Assembly (NCBI GenBank): GCA_019009955.1
Contig: CM032231.1
Coordinates: 113,448,501-113,512,500 of the forward strand
Direction: 5' to 3'
DNA: 64,000 nt
Source: Riptortus pedestris
Lineage: Eukaryota; Arthropoda; Insecta; Hemiptera; Alydidae
In this document: positions 46,571-57,629 of the stretch, in pieces
Layout: the number at the start of each line of letters is the position of its first letter
How positions within the stretch are numbered: position 1 is the first letter of the stretch
The notes under the pieces: model-generated
The model's input: the letters and a program-made list of their open reading frames with translations, nothing else
Databases searched by the model: none
Told to the model about the DNA's origin: nothing
Translations under genes and position numbers: made by a program

Positions 46571-46608
46571 AAAAGTGGTAATTGCGGTTGATTGGATGAG
46601 GTGGAGGT

Positions 46609-46963
46609 ATTTCCCACGTCAAGTTTTCCAACAGAGAAATTTTAAGGGAACCGAACTAGCTTTTGACGAAAACTCACGACTAGAACCGGTTCAATGTTCA
46701 TGATCTCGGTTAGTGTTCAAAATAGAGGATAAATGTATAAAACAATATTTATAGTAAATTTAATTTGTGATAAGAGTCATTCTAAACAATTTTTCGATCC
46801 GACGTATTGTAACCAAGATATTTCGAATTTTCGAAAATCCTCCTCTCTAAACTCTCATTCCCACTGGTCAGATTTCAGCCCTTGACGAGCTTGATCTTTA
46901 TTTTTACATGAAACGTTTAATATCGAGTTTGATAACGATCAAACAACAATAGCGACCGCTAGA

Positions 46964-47007
<44 letters not shown>

Positions 47008-47128
47008 GATAGGAACTCATTTTCGTCATCTCTTGGGTAGGATCGATGGACATTTGAAGTAAAGTTTTGAAAATCGCCTCATGAGTACGACCTCAATAGC
47101 TGATTTCCCTTCAACAAAGAAATCAGCT
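46609..47128 (-). mobile_element. HINE-like element, class A, start truncated
   Basis: TTCCCACGTCAAGTTTTCC start, GAACCGAACTAGCTTTTGAC, common module, (TA)n at 46966-47001, and a worn palindrome GATTTCCCTTCAACAAAGAAATC at the end. Confidence 0.75.
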
Positions 47129-48105
47129 AAAAAAATCAAATATACTGAGGTAAATAGGAATATATAACAGATATTTTTAAATGTCAATAATATTGCACAG
47201 AGTAGTTTTCAATGTTTCTATCTAGTTCTATTATTATTATATTTAATTAGTTCACAGTAACCCGTTTTCCGAAAGGGATGAAGAAATATGATTGTCTGCA
47301 TCACATTTCAGAATATGGAAATAATGCAAGCCATGAATATTGTTTCATAATGAGTCGACATTTGCCTAATCTGCGGATAGAGCGAGAGAGAATTATCCGA
47401 GACAAATTGCATAATGATTTTGCAACTTAACCCATTCATTCCTATTATATATCTTCTGCAATCCTCGCAGCCTTATCAGTCGCTTTTACTGATTATTCCA
47501 ATACAATCGCTGACGTAATGATAAAATGCGGTTTATTTGGTTCATCAAATACTTCCGCTAGCAATATCTATGAATTGACCTTTGTTGGCATTTAATTTAA
47601 TTCTTTGAGGTTCTCAATTCACTCATTCAAAATCGATTGGTTGAACAGGACAGGCACGGGGCTTACACTGGCCTATTTGTGTATTCGTTCACAAAGGTGT
47701 TACGAAACTAAATGGACTTCTAATGTACGAATGACCTCTAGAAGTATTTTACACTTACAACGAAATGCAGTTACTAGAAGGATAAATAAATTATGTAACA
47801 TGGCAATGTTGTTTTCAAACGAACTTTATCATGTCAGGCATATGCAAAGAGGTAGTCTAATGACGTCTTGAAATAAAATTTTGCTGTCTTGACTATAAGA
47901 TGTTTATTTGATCTATATCGTGTTCAATATTTTAATTTTTCTTCAACACTAAAGATATCGGAATACTAGTTTATATCAGAAATCGGAACGGAGGGGGGAC
48001 TAAAAAAAATCAAAATATTTCTGTTATTACGAGTCGGATTGAAAAATGTGATATTGAATCAGTCTTGTTACACTATTGATCCTTTACTTTGTTGATTTTT
48101 CAAAC
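47129..48105. other. No recognised gene; old HINE scrap at right
   Basis: 47950-48060 (AGAAATCGGAACGGAGG, TTATTACGAGTCGGATTG) resembles the HINE common module in complement. The 88-codon frame at 47605-47871 shows no known family. Confidence 0.4.
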
Positions 48106-48114
48106 TTCAAAATG

Positions 48115-48346
48115 GGGCTCGGGTTGGCCGTACGAGTTAGGGCGTTGGTCCTAATCTCTCATGGCAGACATAGAGTGGAGGGTTCGAATCCCGCCCTGGG
48201 CAGTTGAAATTTATTTAATGGCGGCCTCATTAAATAATCTCATTAGGCCCACCCTGGAAAGAAAAGGGTGGTACCTGTAGATAACCCGTCCCGATTAGCC
48301 TAGGTGCATAAAGTGGACGTAAAAAAAAAAAAAAAAAAAAAAAAAA
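48115..48346 (+). mobile_element. tRNA-derived SINE (S1) with poly(A) tail and duplication
   Basis: GGGCTCGGGTTGGCCGTACG head, perfect B box GGGTTCGAATCCCG, S1 body, TAGGTGCATAAAGTGG, then an A-run of about 26. TTCAAAATG is duplicated at 48106-48114 and 48347-48355. The best preserved RNA polymerase III promoter boxes in the window; its plain poly(A) tail differs from the AATAAT tails of other copies. Confidence 0.9.
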
Positions 48347-48349
48347 TTC

Positions 48350-49121
48350 AAAATGAGATCAGTTCAAAATTTTTATATATATATTCGAACGAATATCTGC
48401 TAGGATTGATGGACATTTGAGGAATTTTACAGTATTCGTCTGTTACCGTTCTAGCGGTCGCAATATTTGTCTTATCGTTACCAAACTGGATATATAAGCA
48501 TTTCATGAAAAACTAAAGATCAAGTTCGTTAATGACTGAAATCGGACTGGGGGAGGGGGGGGAGTTAAAGTGGGACAATTTTGAAATATCTCCGTTATTA
48601 TAAGTCAGATAGAACAATTTCAGAGGACCAATATTATTAAAAATTTAATTACCGATAACTATTGTTATATTCATTTTTTCCTCATCGCACGTTATGAATA
48701 AGCCAATATATCATGAATCATCTTATTTCAAGCTGAAATACCAAATATTGTGTTCTACAAATCTTCCTCCATGGATACATGCAATATGATGACCCCCCTC
48801 CATTTTGTTCTTAGATTACAAAATTTAGAGTGATTGAGTTAAAAATTATTCTGGCTCATTATAAACTACAGTACTAGATATAGTGACTATGTTTCAATAA
48901 AATGAATGCATTATATACAGATATATGTCAGTAATTGATTTTCTTTCCTGGCCTGTCTGTTTACAATTCAGATGCTTTCCGTTTTGGAGGTATTTAAAAA
49001 TTAAACTGACTGAAAGATGTCTCGTTATCTTTTCTATTTGTTCACTTTATATTTACAGTGGTGTTGTGTTACAAGTATGTAGATTTATCTATTGTAAAAC
49101 TTCAGGAAGGAAATCTGCTTT
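48350..49121 (+). mobile_element. HINE-like element, class C, both ends trimmed
   Basis: AAAATGAGATCAGTTCAAAAT, TCGTCTGTTACCGTTCTAGC, common module in complement, class C sequence (TTTGTTTACAATTCAG), then TGTAAAACTTC..GGAAATCTGCT. The terminal ACGCAG hairpin is missing. Confidence 0.75.
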
Positions 49122-49990
49122 TTTAAAATTGTATTTTACAGTTAATGAAAAATATGTTCATTCCACCTGAACTCTGCATCTATACCTGGCTGGCCTAGTA
49201 GAATACCAAATAAGGAATATCAATATTATTATTCTATTGGAAGGTACAATTTTGGATAATTTATAATTGTATACTCCTACTAACTGTAATCAATATAGTC
49301 AGTTGTATAATGTTGGGATACACTGTCACATTAATTGTATATTCAAAGCATACTGTGTATGAGAATGTTTCCTTGGACAAAGTAATATGATCCTTGATAG
49401 AAAATAATTGAATCAACAACTTAGATACGAATAAAGAAAGAAGGCGAAAGATGAAACCAAAAAGAAGAAGGAAAGTGGAACAACCAATAAGAAATGTTAA
49501 ATATAAATTGAGAAAAGAATAAACGAAAAAATGGCCTTGTCTGGAAAATAGACTCCGAAATTAAAAAAGTGTCGGTGCCTAATTCCATCCAATATAGCCC
49601 AAAGCTTTCTCGAGGAATAAAAGCTTCTTGGCTTGGGAACCTTTTCATCAGACTCATCGTAAAATTTCTTTACCTTTTTGAGAAAGCAGCGAAGTATCTA
49701 TTCCAAGGAGGCAATTAATTTGTAAGTGCTTACCTCTGAAATATCTCTCTGTTTCTCAACTTATTCCTTTCCTTATCTCTCAAGATAATCTAAAATCACA
49801 GAGAGATGGGGAAATGGAATATCATTAATTTTATATAAGTTGGGTTTTAGTATTATTCAGACAATTATTTGTATTCTTGAAGGAAAACTTTATCTGGAGT
49901 TTAGTTCATCTTATGTTCAAAGATTGAGAGGGTGTTAATAATGATTAAGTAACTTAATAATATTTTATTTTACTGAAATCAACAAGAAAA
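49122..49990. other. No recognised gene or repeat
   Basis: AT-rich. The 78-codon minus frame at 49421-49657 is F/S-rich with no family signal. Confidence 0.45.
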
Positions 49991-50619
49991 GTCCGTCACG
50001 CAGGGGCTGCGTAAACTAAGCAGATTTCCTACTTGAAGTTTTAGGGAATAGAGAAATTTCAAGAGAGCCGAGCAATCAAGGAAACGGCCTAACTAGTTTT
50101 GGGCGGGAAAGTCACTCACATCCGTTAGCCACCCAGATTTAATAAAAATGCAAATATCTCAGTTAATATTCAAGATAGAGAATAAATGTATAGAACACTA
50201 TTTGTAGTAAATTTAATTTGCAATAAGATTGATTCTGTACAATTTTTCGATCCCACATATAGTAACGGAAATATTTCGAATTTCGACAATCCTCCCCTCT
50301 AACCCCCCCCCCCGGTCCCTCCAACTGGTCCGATTTCAGCCGCTAACGATCTTGATCTTTCTTTTTACATAAAACGACTAAATATCGAGTTTGGTAACGA
50401 TCAAACAAAAATTGCCACCACCGCTAGAGCGGTAACAGACAAATATATAATTTTTTGAACGGACCTCATTTTCGTCATCTCCTGGGTAGTATCGATGGCA
50501 TTTGAAGAAAAAATTCAAAAATTCCTAAATTTTTCGATCCGACATACAGTAACGGAGATATTTTGATTTTTCGAAAATCCTCCCCTCTAAACCCCCCCTC
50601 ACAGTGGTCCGATTTTAGC

Positions 50620-50688
<69 letters not shown>

Positions 50689-50810
50689 GAACGGACCTCA
50701 TTTTCGTCATCTCCTGGGGAGAATCGATATACATTTGAGGAGATTTGTCAAAACTCGCGTCATGAGTACGACCTCAATAGCTGATTTCCCTTAAGGGAAA
50801 TCTGCTAAAA
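49991..50810 (-). mobile_element. HINE-like element, class A, with partial internal repeat
   Basis: GTCCGTCACGCAGGGGCTGC start, class A and common modules to TAACAGACAAATATATAATT, GAACGGACCTCATTTTCGTC. It then jumps back to TTTTTCGATCCGACATACAG .. TCCGATTTTAGCC, a second (TA)n (50625-50682) and a second GAACGGACCTCATTTTCGTC, with the complete palindrome end GATTTCCCTTAAGGGAAATCTGCT. Confidence 0.85.
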
Positions 50811-50934
50811 TACAATAAATTTCACCAGTTATATGGCAAGGCATTACTGGACGAAAGCTTAAGTAAGGATTGTTAGTTAAGGATTTTAGTCTTGAAGTAT
50901 TTAATAAACCTAGAGTCTTGGATTCATTTCCCCC

Positions 50935-51243
50935 GTGAGTAACGGAAATGTATTCATACATAAAGTTTATGCTATTTATCTACTATCCCAACATAGATTT
51001 TATCTAACACAATTACTAACTGGACACGAAAATACAAACTCTTACTTATACAGATTCAAACATATTGACTCAAATACTTGTAAATGTGACAGTTACACTG
51101 AACAGACATTTGCCCACCAGATTTATGAATGTAGACTGTCTCAAGACGTACGAATACAGTTAAAGACTCATATTCCCGCATGGCCTATTAGTCCCGATAT
51201 TTTATTTTCAAAACCCCTAAATTTATTAAAAGCAATAGCCTAA
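50935..51243 (+). pseudogene. LINE ORF2 C-terminal relic
   Basis: Reads YLTQLLTGHENTNSYLYRF then CKCDSYTEQTFAHQIYEC: the LTGH..SYLYRF block and a C-x-C..H-x4-C zinc-like motif found after the reverse transcriptase in Jockey/I-type LINEs. The open frame begins at an in-frame GTG and no RT is found upstream, so only the last hundred or so codons remain. What follows (51244-51450) may be its 3'UTR. Confidence 0.65.
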
Positions 51244-52241
51244 GATATCCTTAAGCTGAGAGAGGAAAAGATAATATAAAATTAATATCATGTAATTTTT
51301 TATTGGTTATTTAATTGTATTACTGATTTGTTCTATTTATATCAAATGTTTTTTGTTTTATTTTGGCAAGTTTAATTTTCATAATCTTATTTACATTTTT
51401 AATATGTATATATATTATTATATAAAAAATTGTTAAACGTTTTGACAAAATGCACAAATATTGCAAATATGCATGGGATGTGCAGAAAAATAAAATCCCT
51501 CCACATAGGGTTACTATACGTGAGGAAATACGTAAAAAAAAGTGTGTGCTAAAGAAAACCCTCAGTCACTCCCGAGCAGAAAAGGTTGATAACCCATTGG
51601 GTACCTGTCTCAACTGGTCGTAGTAACACAAAGTGTACTTTGATATATAAAGTTACATTACTGGATGAACAGAATGGAAGGCAACCGATCCTTCGAAAGA
51701 ATAAATATTATACTGTCACTTCCCCTTAGCCTGTCAAATCAATATAAATTTGGTGACGAAATTTTAGCTTGGGTAAAGAAAGATAAGCGGAAGACACTTG
51801 TGCTATAAACGAAGTCCTTCGCCTCTCAACGAATCTTCTATTTGACGAAGTTATAAAGATGAACTGCCAGTCAGAATTTCGCTGTTCACTCTCCCTGTCA
51901 TGTTCTCTCTCTTATACCCGTCAAAAATCGGTTAAGTAACTTACATTCAGTCGCTTTTCAACAAAGAATATTTTCCCTGAGAAAAAATATTTATTTATAT
52001 TATATTTTACCAGCACTCTGTATAATGGTTATATGTTTTCCAGATATTCCAGTATTTCTTGTTTAAGGTTAAAAGCTTAACACTGTTACCTGTAAATATA
52101 GTATTGTCGAGATATTTTTATTAAAAAGGGTCTCTTTTCGAAAATGTATATTAAAATGTTGACATTTCCATCAGTGTATTATAAAAACTTTAATATTTAG
52201 GTTACCTCAAAAACGTTATCCATTAGTCTTTAGAATACACC
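51244..52241. other. Possible LINE 3'UTR, then featureless sequence
   Basis: No gene. AT-rich. Confidence 0.4.
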
Positions 52242-52242
52242 T

Positions 52243-52456
52243 GGGGCTGTAGATTAGCCATATGAGTTAAGGCGTTGATCATAATGTCCATTGATAAACC
52301 TAGAGTTCACATTTCAGGGCAATAGGAGTTTATTTAGAGACGAAATCATTAAATATAATCCTCCTTAATTAAAACACTGGCTAGAAAATTGCGGTAACCT
52401 GTAGATAGCCCGTCTTTACTAGCCTTATTACCACAAAGTGGGCATTAATAAACAAT
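52243..52456 (+). mobile_element. tRNA-derived SINE (S1), worn
   Basis: GGGGCTGTAGATTAGCCATA head, the B-box region worn (GAGTTCACATTTCAGGGC), body with GGTAACCTGTAGATAGCCCG and tail CATTAATAAACAATTT. Confidence 0.75.
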
Positions 52457-52720
52457 TTTTTAACTAATGCAAGTTTGTAGGCGGAGTTAGAAATAGGAAA
52501 ATGCTCTACACTGCCTTTGGAATCAGTATCTTAATTATTTAAATAGCCGCATCGGGGGCTCAGTTTAACCGTGTGAGTTAAATCGTTGGTCTCAATTTCA
52601 CTTGGTAAGCACTGAATGACGAGTTCGATTCCCGCATGGGCAATAGGAAATTATTTAGTGACGAACTCATTAATTAAAATCCCTAGTCCGCCATGACTAG
52701 AAGTTGCAAATAAGAAGAAA

Positions 52721-53590
52721 GTCCGTCACGCCGGGTCTGCGTAAACTAAGCAGATTTCCACCGTGAAGTTTAACGATAGATAAATCTACATACCGGTAAC
52801 ACACCACCGTGAATATTAAGTGAATACAAACGATAATAAGAAACCTCCCGACAGAAAGCATCTGAAACGTAAACAAACAGTTCAGCCAACTTCTTACCGG
52901 GAAGAAAAACAATTACATACTGTAATATATCAGAATACAACGTATTAATTTGATTGGAAACTATTCAAAAATGAATAGGGATATTGGTTATTTTTTCTTA
53001 TCCTATTAATTTTGATTAAACCAATCTTAATTAAATTTCTTTTTTATGGGGGAAAATACAATAATTTCTAATAAATATTAATGATATTTATAATAATAAA
53101 AAAAATATATGCTAGGCCCCATACATACCACAAAACAGCCAATATCCCTATTCATTTTTGAGCAGTTTAGTACTGTAATTTATGTAACATGAGTAGAAAT
53201 GCAAATATCTCCGTTAATATTCAAGATAGAGAATAGATGCATATAACAATATTTATAGTACATTTAATTTGCTATATGATTGATTTTATACATTTTTACG
53301 TTTAGTAACGGAAATATTTCGAATTGTCAAAATTCTCCTCCTATAAAACCTCCCTCCCCCTGGTCCGAATTTAGCCGTTAACGAACTTGATCTTTCTTTT
53401 TACATAAAACGACTGAATATCGAATTTGATAAAGATTGACGGCAACAGACAAATATATATACAGTTTTGAACGAACCTCATTCCCGTCATCTCCTAGGTA
53501 AGATCGATGGACATTTGAAGAAACATTTCGAAATTCTCGTCATGAGTACGACCTCAAGAGGTGATATCCTTTGAGGGAAATCTGCTAAAA
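52721..53590 (-). mobile_element. HINE-like element, class C, carrying a MITE
   Basis: GTCCGTCACGCCGGGTCTGC start, GCAGATTTCCACCG, class C sequence to GGAAACTATT, MITE, AGTACTGTAATTTATG, ATATCTCCGTTAATATTC, common module with a very short TATATATA site, TTTTGAACGAACCTC, GAAATCTGCTAAAA end. Confidence 0.8.
52965..53161. mobile_element. Short MITE with 23-bp inverted repeats
   Basis: TCAAAAATGAATAGGGATAT(TGG) at the left and the exact complement at the right; 197 bp, non-coding, AT-rich centre. Position is certain because uninterrupted class C HINE copies show the joined sequence (around 24470-24500 in complement). No clear target duplication; four more outer bases may belong to the repeat (CTAT/AGCAG, two mismatches). 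Confidence 0.8.
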
Positions 53591-53634
53591 GAAGACGGTT
53601 AACAATAGTAATAATATTTTAATAACACATAAGT

Positions 53635-53849
53635 TAAGCTGAAGTTAAACATATGCGTTAAGTCTTTTGTCTTAATAAAATTGTTAATCCTGGAGTCATG
53701 GGTTCTATTTCCACGTTGGAACTAAGAATTTATTAAGGGGAGAACTCCTTCTTGAGTCCCACCCTGGCAAGAAAGGGGTGGTAACCTGTATATAACCTGT
53801 CCCAATTAGCCATACTAGTAAAAAGTGGACGTTAATAAATAATAATAGT
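53635..53849 (+). mobile_element. SINE S1 in the tail of another SINE
   Basis: AAGCTGAAGTTAAACATATG head, worn B box (GGGTTCTATTTCC), CCCACCCTGGCAAGAAAGGG, AAAGTGGACGTTAATAAATA tail. Its tail adjoins the duplication of the outer SINE. Confidence 0.75.
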
Positions 53850-54152
53850 AATAGCCGCATCTAAGTAGTAATGTAATATCGAATACAATAGCTTCGAAGC
53901 TAGATCACCTCAAGCTTCTTAGTAGTAGGTGATGAAAATTAGGAAAGCATACTATTAATGAAGCAGCACATATTAGCCTGAATATTACATTATATCAAAT
54001 TTAAATTGTTTTTTTTTTAACATTTTTAGGTTGAAATATATTCATATTTTAAGGCTGAGTGTATATGGACTATTGGTCCATAAGTTAATAACCTTAAATC
54101 ATTTTTATTGAAATAAAATAGTCATTCAGTTTTCACAATCTTTCTATAGCTC

Positions 54153-54320
54153 AGACTCAGGATCGGTCACACAAACCTGACACATAGACACTTAATGACA
54201 AGGACTGATAACCCTATATGCAAATACTGCCACAAGCACCTAACGATAAAACACATACTGACAGACTGCATCCAACGAAAAAAACCTTCACATATACTAC
54301 GATATGACAGAACTACTATC
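54153..54320 (+). pseudogene. LINE ORF2 C-terminal relic (second family)
   Basis: Reads RLRIGHTNLTHRHLMTRTDN then PICKYCHKHLTIKHILTDC: the RLRIGHT..LTH and C-x2-C-x9-H-x4-C block that ends ORF2 in I/R1/Jockey-group LINEs, followed by an in-frame stop near 54318. Different from the relic at 50935. Only this block remains. Confidence 0.7.
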
Positions 54321-54981
54321 TGACAACAGCCAATATATTCCACAAATACTAACATATCTAAAACACATAAACATTTGTAAAAACATATAATACAAAATAG
54401 AATAAGTATACAATATACTTAAAAATATTTAAAAGGGTTAACTTTTATTATATTCTTTAGACAAAGCACGGATATGAGAAACAACCCAAATGGGCACAAA
54501 CCAAATAAATATAGCTTAGTATGATAAATTCTGGCAAATATAATTAACATAATAAAGATATATGAAAAAAAAATGGTGTATTCAAAATTCGTAAATTAAA
54601 TAGATCTGGATTTTAAAAAAAGGAACTTCAAATACGTACAGAAATTAAACTCGTTGACATGATTTATTTTTTCATTTGTTGAGTGACAGTTAGAAAAGTA
54701 ATTCAATTAGCAATGCAAATTAGACTACGTACAAAAAAAAAGTAATGCACAATGTTTTAGGAAGCTTCTCGCACAAAAATCGAAAAATATGTTTCATACG
54801 TTCGTTAGCCGTTTGTTGCCAGGTAGAAAACATTCCATTTTTTAATGCTTAGCTGTTTGAAAATTTAAAACCATTAATCTATTTATTCTTATTATGGGGG
54901 AGGTTTATACTCAGTGAAAACTGGAGTAAAATCCATATCGGGGGAAAATCCAACCGATATGGAGTTTGTGAGTGTGACATT
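54321..54981. other. LINE 3' remains; no gene
   Basis: AT-rich. 54905-54981 may be the 3'UTR of the minus-strand RLE LINE (TATCGGGGGAAAATCC with an inverted CCGATATGG). Confidence 0.4.
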
Positions 54982-55766
54982 TTATGGTGAATTTAAAAAT
55001 TTTCGCACGATTCTAGCAGTATCAAGAAGTACCCCTTGTTGTGCTTCTTTTATAATTGCTGTTGGCAGATTCAAGTTCTTGGTGCCTGCTATCGTTGTTT
55101 TTGGCACTAGTCCATTTGAATTTACTATAATAGGCGTAACTATGGCAGATTTCAGTTTGTATACCTCTTTGAGCTCGATAGCCAATTCTTGATATTTTCT
55201 TAACTTTTCGGCATGGGATTTTCGAATATTCTCATCATTGGGCACTGCAATGTCAATAATATCAGCAGTCTTATTGATCTTGTCAATAATGAGAATATCC
55301 GGTTTGTTATGATGCACAGTATGGTCAGTTATCATCGCTTCGTCCCAATACATCTTTATATTATCTTTTTCCAATAATTTTTGAGGATTATAGCGATAAT
55401 AAGCGACCTTACTGCCTACCATGCCGAATTTCTCTGCTAGAGCTTGATGGTATACTTTTGCCACGTTATTGTGCCTTTGTAAGTACTCGGATCCAGCAAG
55501 TATTTCACATCCTGCCATAATATGTTGAATGGACTCATAAGCTTTGTTGCATAATCTACATTTGTCTGAGACACTACTGTCTTTGAGGATATGACGTCTG
55601 TATGATCTGGTGGCAATCACTTGGTCTTGGATAGCTGTAATGAAACCTTCTGTTTCTGAAAACAGCTTTCCAGACGTCAGCCATACGACAGAATAAGCCA
55701 AGTCTACCTCCGAGTCATAAAGGCGACTGTAGTAACGACCATGAAGCTCCTTACTTTGCCATTTAT
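54982..55766 (-). pseudogene. RLE-type LINE C-terminal domain (R2/R4-like)
   Basis: About 260 codons without interruption. After SKELHGRYYSRL and SGKLFSETEGFITAIQDQVI comes the zinc-like CRLCNKAYESIQHIMAGC (C-x2-C-x7-H-x4-C), then KPDILIIDKINKTADIIDIAVP, the PD..D core of the restriction-like endonuclease that nicks target DNA in R2/R4/NeSL-type LINEs, ending VRKFLNSP-stop. The reverse transcriptase that should lie upstream is absent: a SINE fragment (from 55766) replaces it, and the first residues of the open frame (poly-Asn) come from the SINE tail. 5' truncated; likely inactive, but the frame is intact, suggesting recent arrival. Confidence 0.75.
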
Positions 55767-55852
55767 TATTATTATTATTATTTATTAATGCCTCTTTTTG
55801 CAACTAAGGCTAATTGGGACGGGTTATCTACAGGTTACCACCATTTTCTAGC
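55766..55852 (-). mobile_element. SINE S1 3' fragment
   Basis: ATTATTATTATTATTTATTA tail, TTTGCAACTAAGGCTAATTG, GGGTTATCTACAGGTTACC, TAGCCAGGG. Head missing. Confidence 0.75.
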
Positions 55853-56110
55853 CAGGGTTTTTTTCTTTGAAATATCTTTTGGACACTTATAAGGCTTGTA
55901 AAAATCTTTATAAAATCTTTTATGTGTTAAAAAAACATTGTGTCAAAGGAACCTGAAAGATCTTCCCAAGTCAAAGTACCTTAGCCGTAAATTTCTACTT
56001 TGGTCATTTATTTTATACTAGTTCCGTAAAGACTTTTTCCAAATGTCTTTATTACTTTGGTGCAATATTTAAACTTTTGAAGGATCATAAAGAAGAACAC
56101 CATTTTAATA
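55853..56110. other. No recognised feature
   Basis: Spacer. Confidence 0.4.
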
Positions 56111-56112
56111 TA

Positions 56113-57330
56113 AACTCAACCGCAAAAAAAAACCGGACACTTAGATTTAATCTTAAAATTTTGTTAAATACTTAATATATATGTATATTAATCTTTTATT
56201 TAAAATAATTGGTTAATGTATAGGTTATTTAAACAAAATCTGCCAAAAGTGAATAATTTTTATTGATTATTTACAAAAAAATGCAAAATAAAAAAGTCCG
56301 TCACGCAGGGGCTGCGTAAACTAAGCAGATTTCCCACGTGAAGTTTTACAATAGAGAAATCTGCCTAGTAATAACCTATTCTCACGAGGACGAATAGTTA
56401 GTGAAACGGCCACACTAGCGCTAGTGCGCTCGGCGGAAACTCCCGAACATAGCCGACCACACTCACAATATAAATCCAAATATCTCGGTTAATATTAAAG
56501 ATACAGAATAAATGTATAGAACAATATTTATAGTAAATTTAATTTGCAATAAGATTGGTTCTATACAATTTTTTGATCCGACGTATGGTAACGGAGATAT
56601 TTCGAATTTTCGAAAATCCCCCCTCTAAACCCCCCCTCCCACTGGTCCGATTTTAGCCATTAACGAACTTGATCTTCCTTTTTACGATTAAAACGATTAA
56701 ATTTCGAGTTTGGTAACGATCAAACAAAAATTGCGACCGCTAGAGCGTTAACAGACAAATATATATATATATAATTTTGAACGGACCTCATTTTCGTCAT
56801 CTCCTGGGTAGGATCGATGGACATTTGAAGAAATTTTTCGAAACTCGCGTCATGAGTACGACCTCAATAGCTGATTTCCCTTAAGGGAAATCTGCTAAAA
56901 AAAGAAAAAGATAAATTAACACATTTAAAAAAAAAAATATTCTTCATTTTTATTACAGTGAATGGTAGACTTCGCTACCCCAAGCGTTTCGGCAATCTAA
57001 CGTAAGCTCCGGCCTTCCATCTAAGTTTGAAAGACCCATTATTTTGGACCGAAATAAAAATAAAACATTAATTAAAGAAAATGCTTGGTTAATAATTAAA
57101 GATGTTTAAATGTGCGAAAAACTACTTACAGTTTAGAATAGATCAACTTCACGACAAATAAATCTAATCTGAGTTTTATCTAATTGTTTACTAATCCTGA
57201 AGGGATTAGTTCAATGGACTTAGATCTTAAATTCTCTGTAATAACTAGAATACCCACATAAAGAAAATTGCTGAAAATTAGCTTTTAATACGACAAAAAT
57301 GAAGTGTCCGATTTTTTTTGCGGTTGAGTG
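56113..57330 (-). mobile_element. TA-target MITE, copy 2, split by a HINE
   Basis: AACTCAACCGCAAAAAAA.. and ..TTTTTGCGGTTGAGTG ends with TA on both sides (56111-56112, 57331-57332), inverted relative to copy 1. Without the HINE it is about 610 bp and matches copy 1 throughout, except for about 27 extra bases near 56990-57016 and small changes. Copy 1 thus serves as an empty site for the HINE. Confidence 0.9.
56296..56899 (-). mobile_element. HINE-like element, class A, complete (reference copy)
   Basis: GTCCGTCACGCAGGGGCTGC, GTAAACTAAGCAGATTTCCC, class A module (GAAACGGCCACACTAGC), common module with no breaks, short (TA)n at 56759-56773, GAACGGACCTCATTTTCGTC, TGGGTAGGATCGATGG, GCGTCATGAGTACGACC, GATTTCCCTTAAGGGAAATC, TGCTAAAA. 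About 604 bp. It lies in an A-run of the MITE: nine A in copy 1, six before and seven after the element here. Confidence 0.95.
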
Positions 57331-57332
57331 TA

Positions 57333-57548
57333 TAAATATTATATTTTAAAATATGTTAATATGTGAAATCATAAGGAATACACCATTAAGTTACTAAAAA
57401 GCCATACACCAGCATTGAAAGTATGGTTTACAAACACTCAGCTTGAAACTAAATCATTTAAGCATGTGAAGGATTTTTTTTAATTTACCAAAAATTGCAA
57501 TCAGTGATACCTCGAATTTAGAAGAAGATAATTAAATAGAACATACAA
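57333..57548. other. No recognised feature
   Basis: Spacer. Confidence 0.4.
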
Positions 57549-57550
57549 AA

Positions 57551-57626
<76 letters not shown>
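57549..57626. repeat. (TA)n microsatellite at Helitron 5' end
   Basis: About 70 bp of TA joined directly to ATAATTCTGC, the Helitron 5' region, which in other copies starts TCTTTATATATATAATTC. The array looks like an expansion of that element's own TATATATA. Confidence 0.8.

Positions 57627-57629
<3 letters not shown>

Larger units (their letters stand above)
52554..53849 (+). mobile_element. SINE S1 with nested insertions, 12-bp target duplication
   Basis: Head GGGGGCTCAGTTTAACCGTG, B box GAGTTCGATTCCCG. An internal deletion removes the GGGTGGTAACC.. block, then TTGCAAATAAGAAGAAA is interrupted by the HINE (52721-53590) and resumes as GAAGACGGTTAACAATAGTA. A second SINE (from 53635) lies in the tail. 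The whole nest is bracketed by AATAGCCGCATC at 52542-52553 and 53850-53861. Confidence 0.8.

Noticed and set aside
47605..47871. 88-codon open frame
   Set aside because: No motif or family resemblance; length is within chance expectation for the window.
51560..51660. Possible worn SINE S1 tail
   Set aside because: Only scattered matches to the S1 3' part; no head, tail or duplication.
54914..55192. 92-codon plus-strand open frame
   Set aside because: Antisense shadow of the RLE LINE coding region.
56960..57040. Helix-turn-helix transposase trace in the TA-target MITE (reading RLG..VAKSTIHC)
   Set aside because: Needs a frameshift and is only about 20 residues long; not enough to claim coding ancestry.
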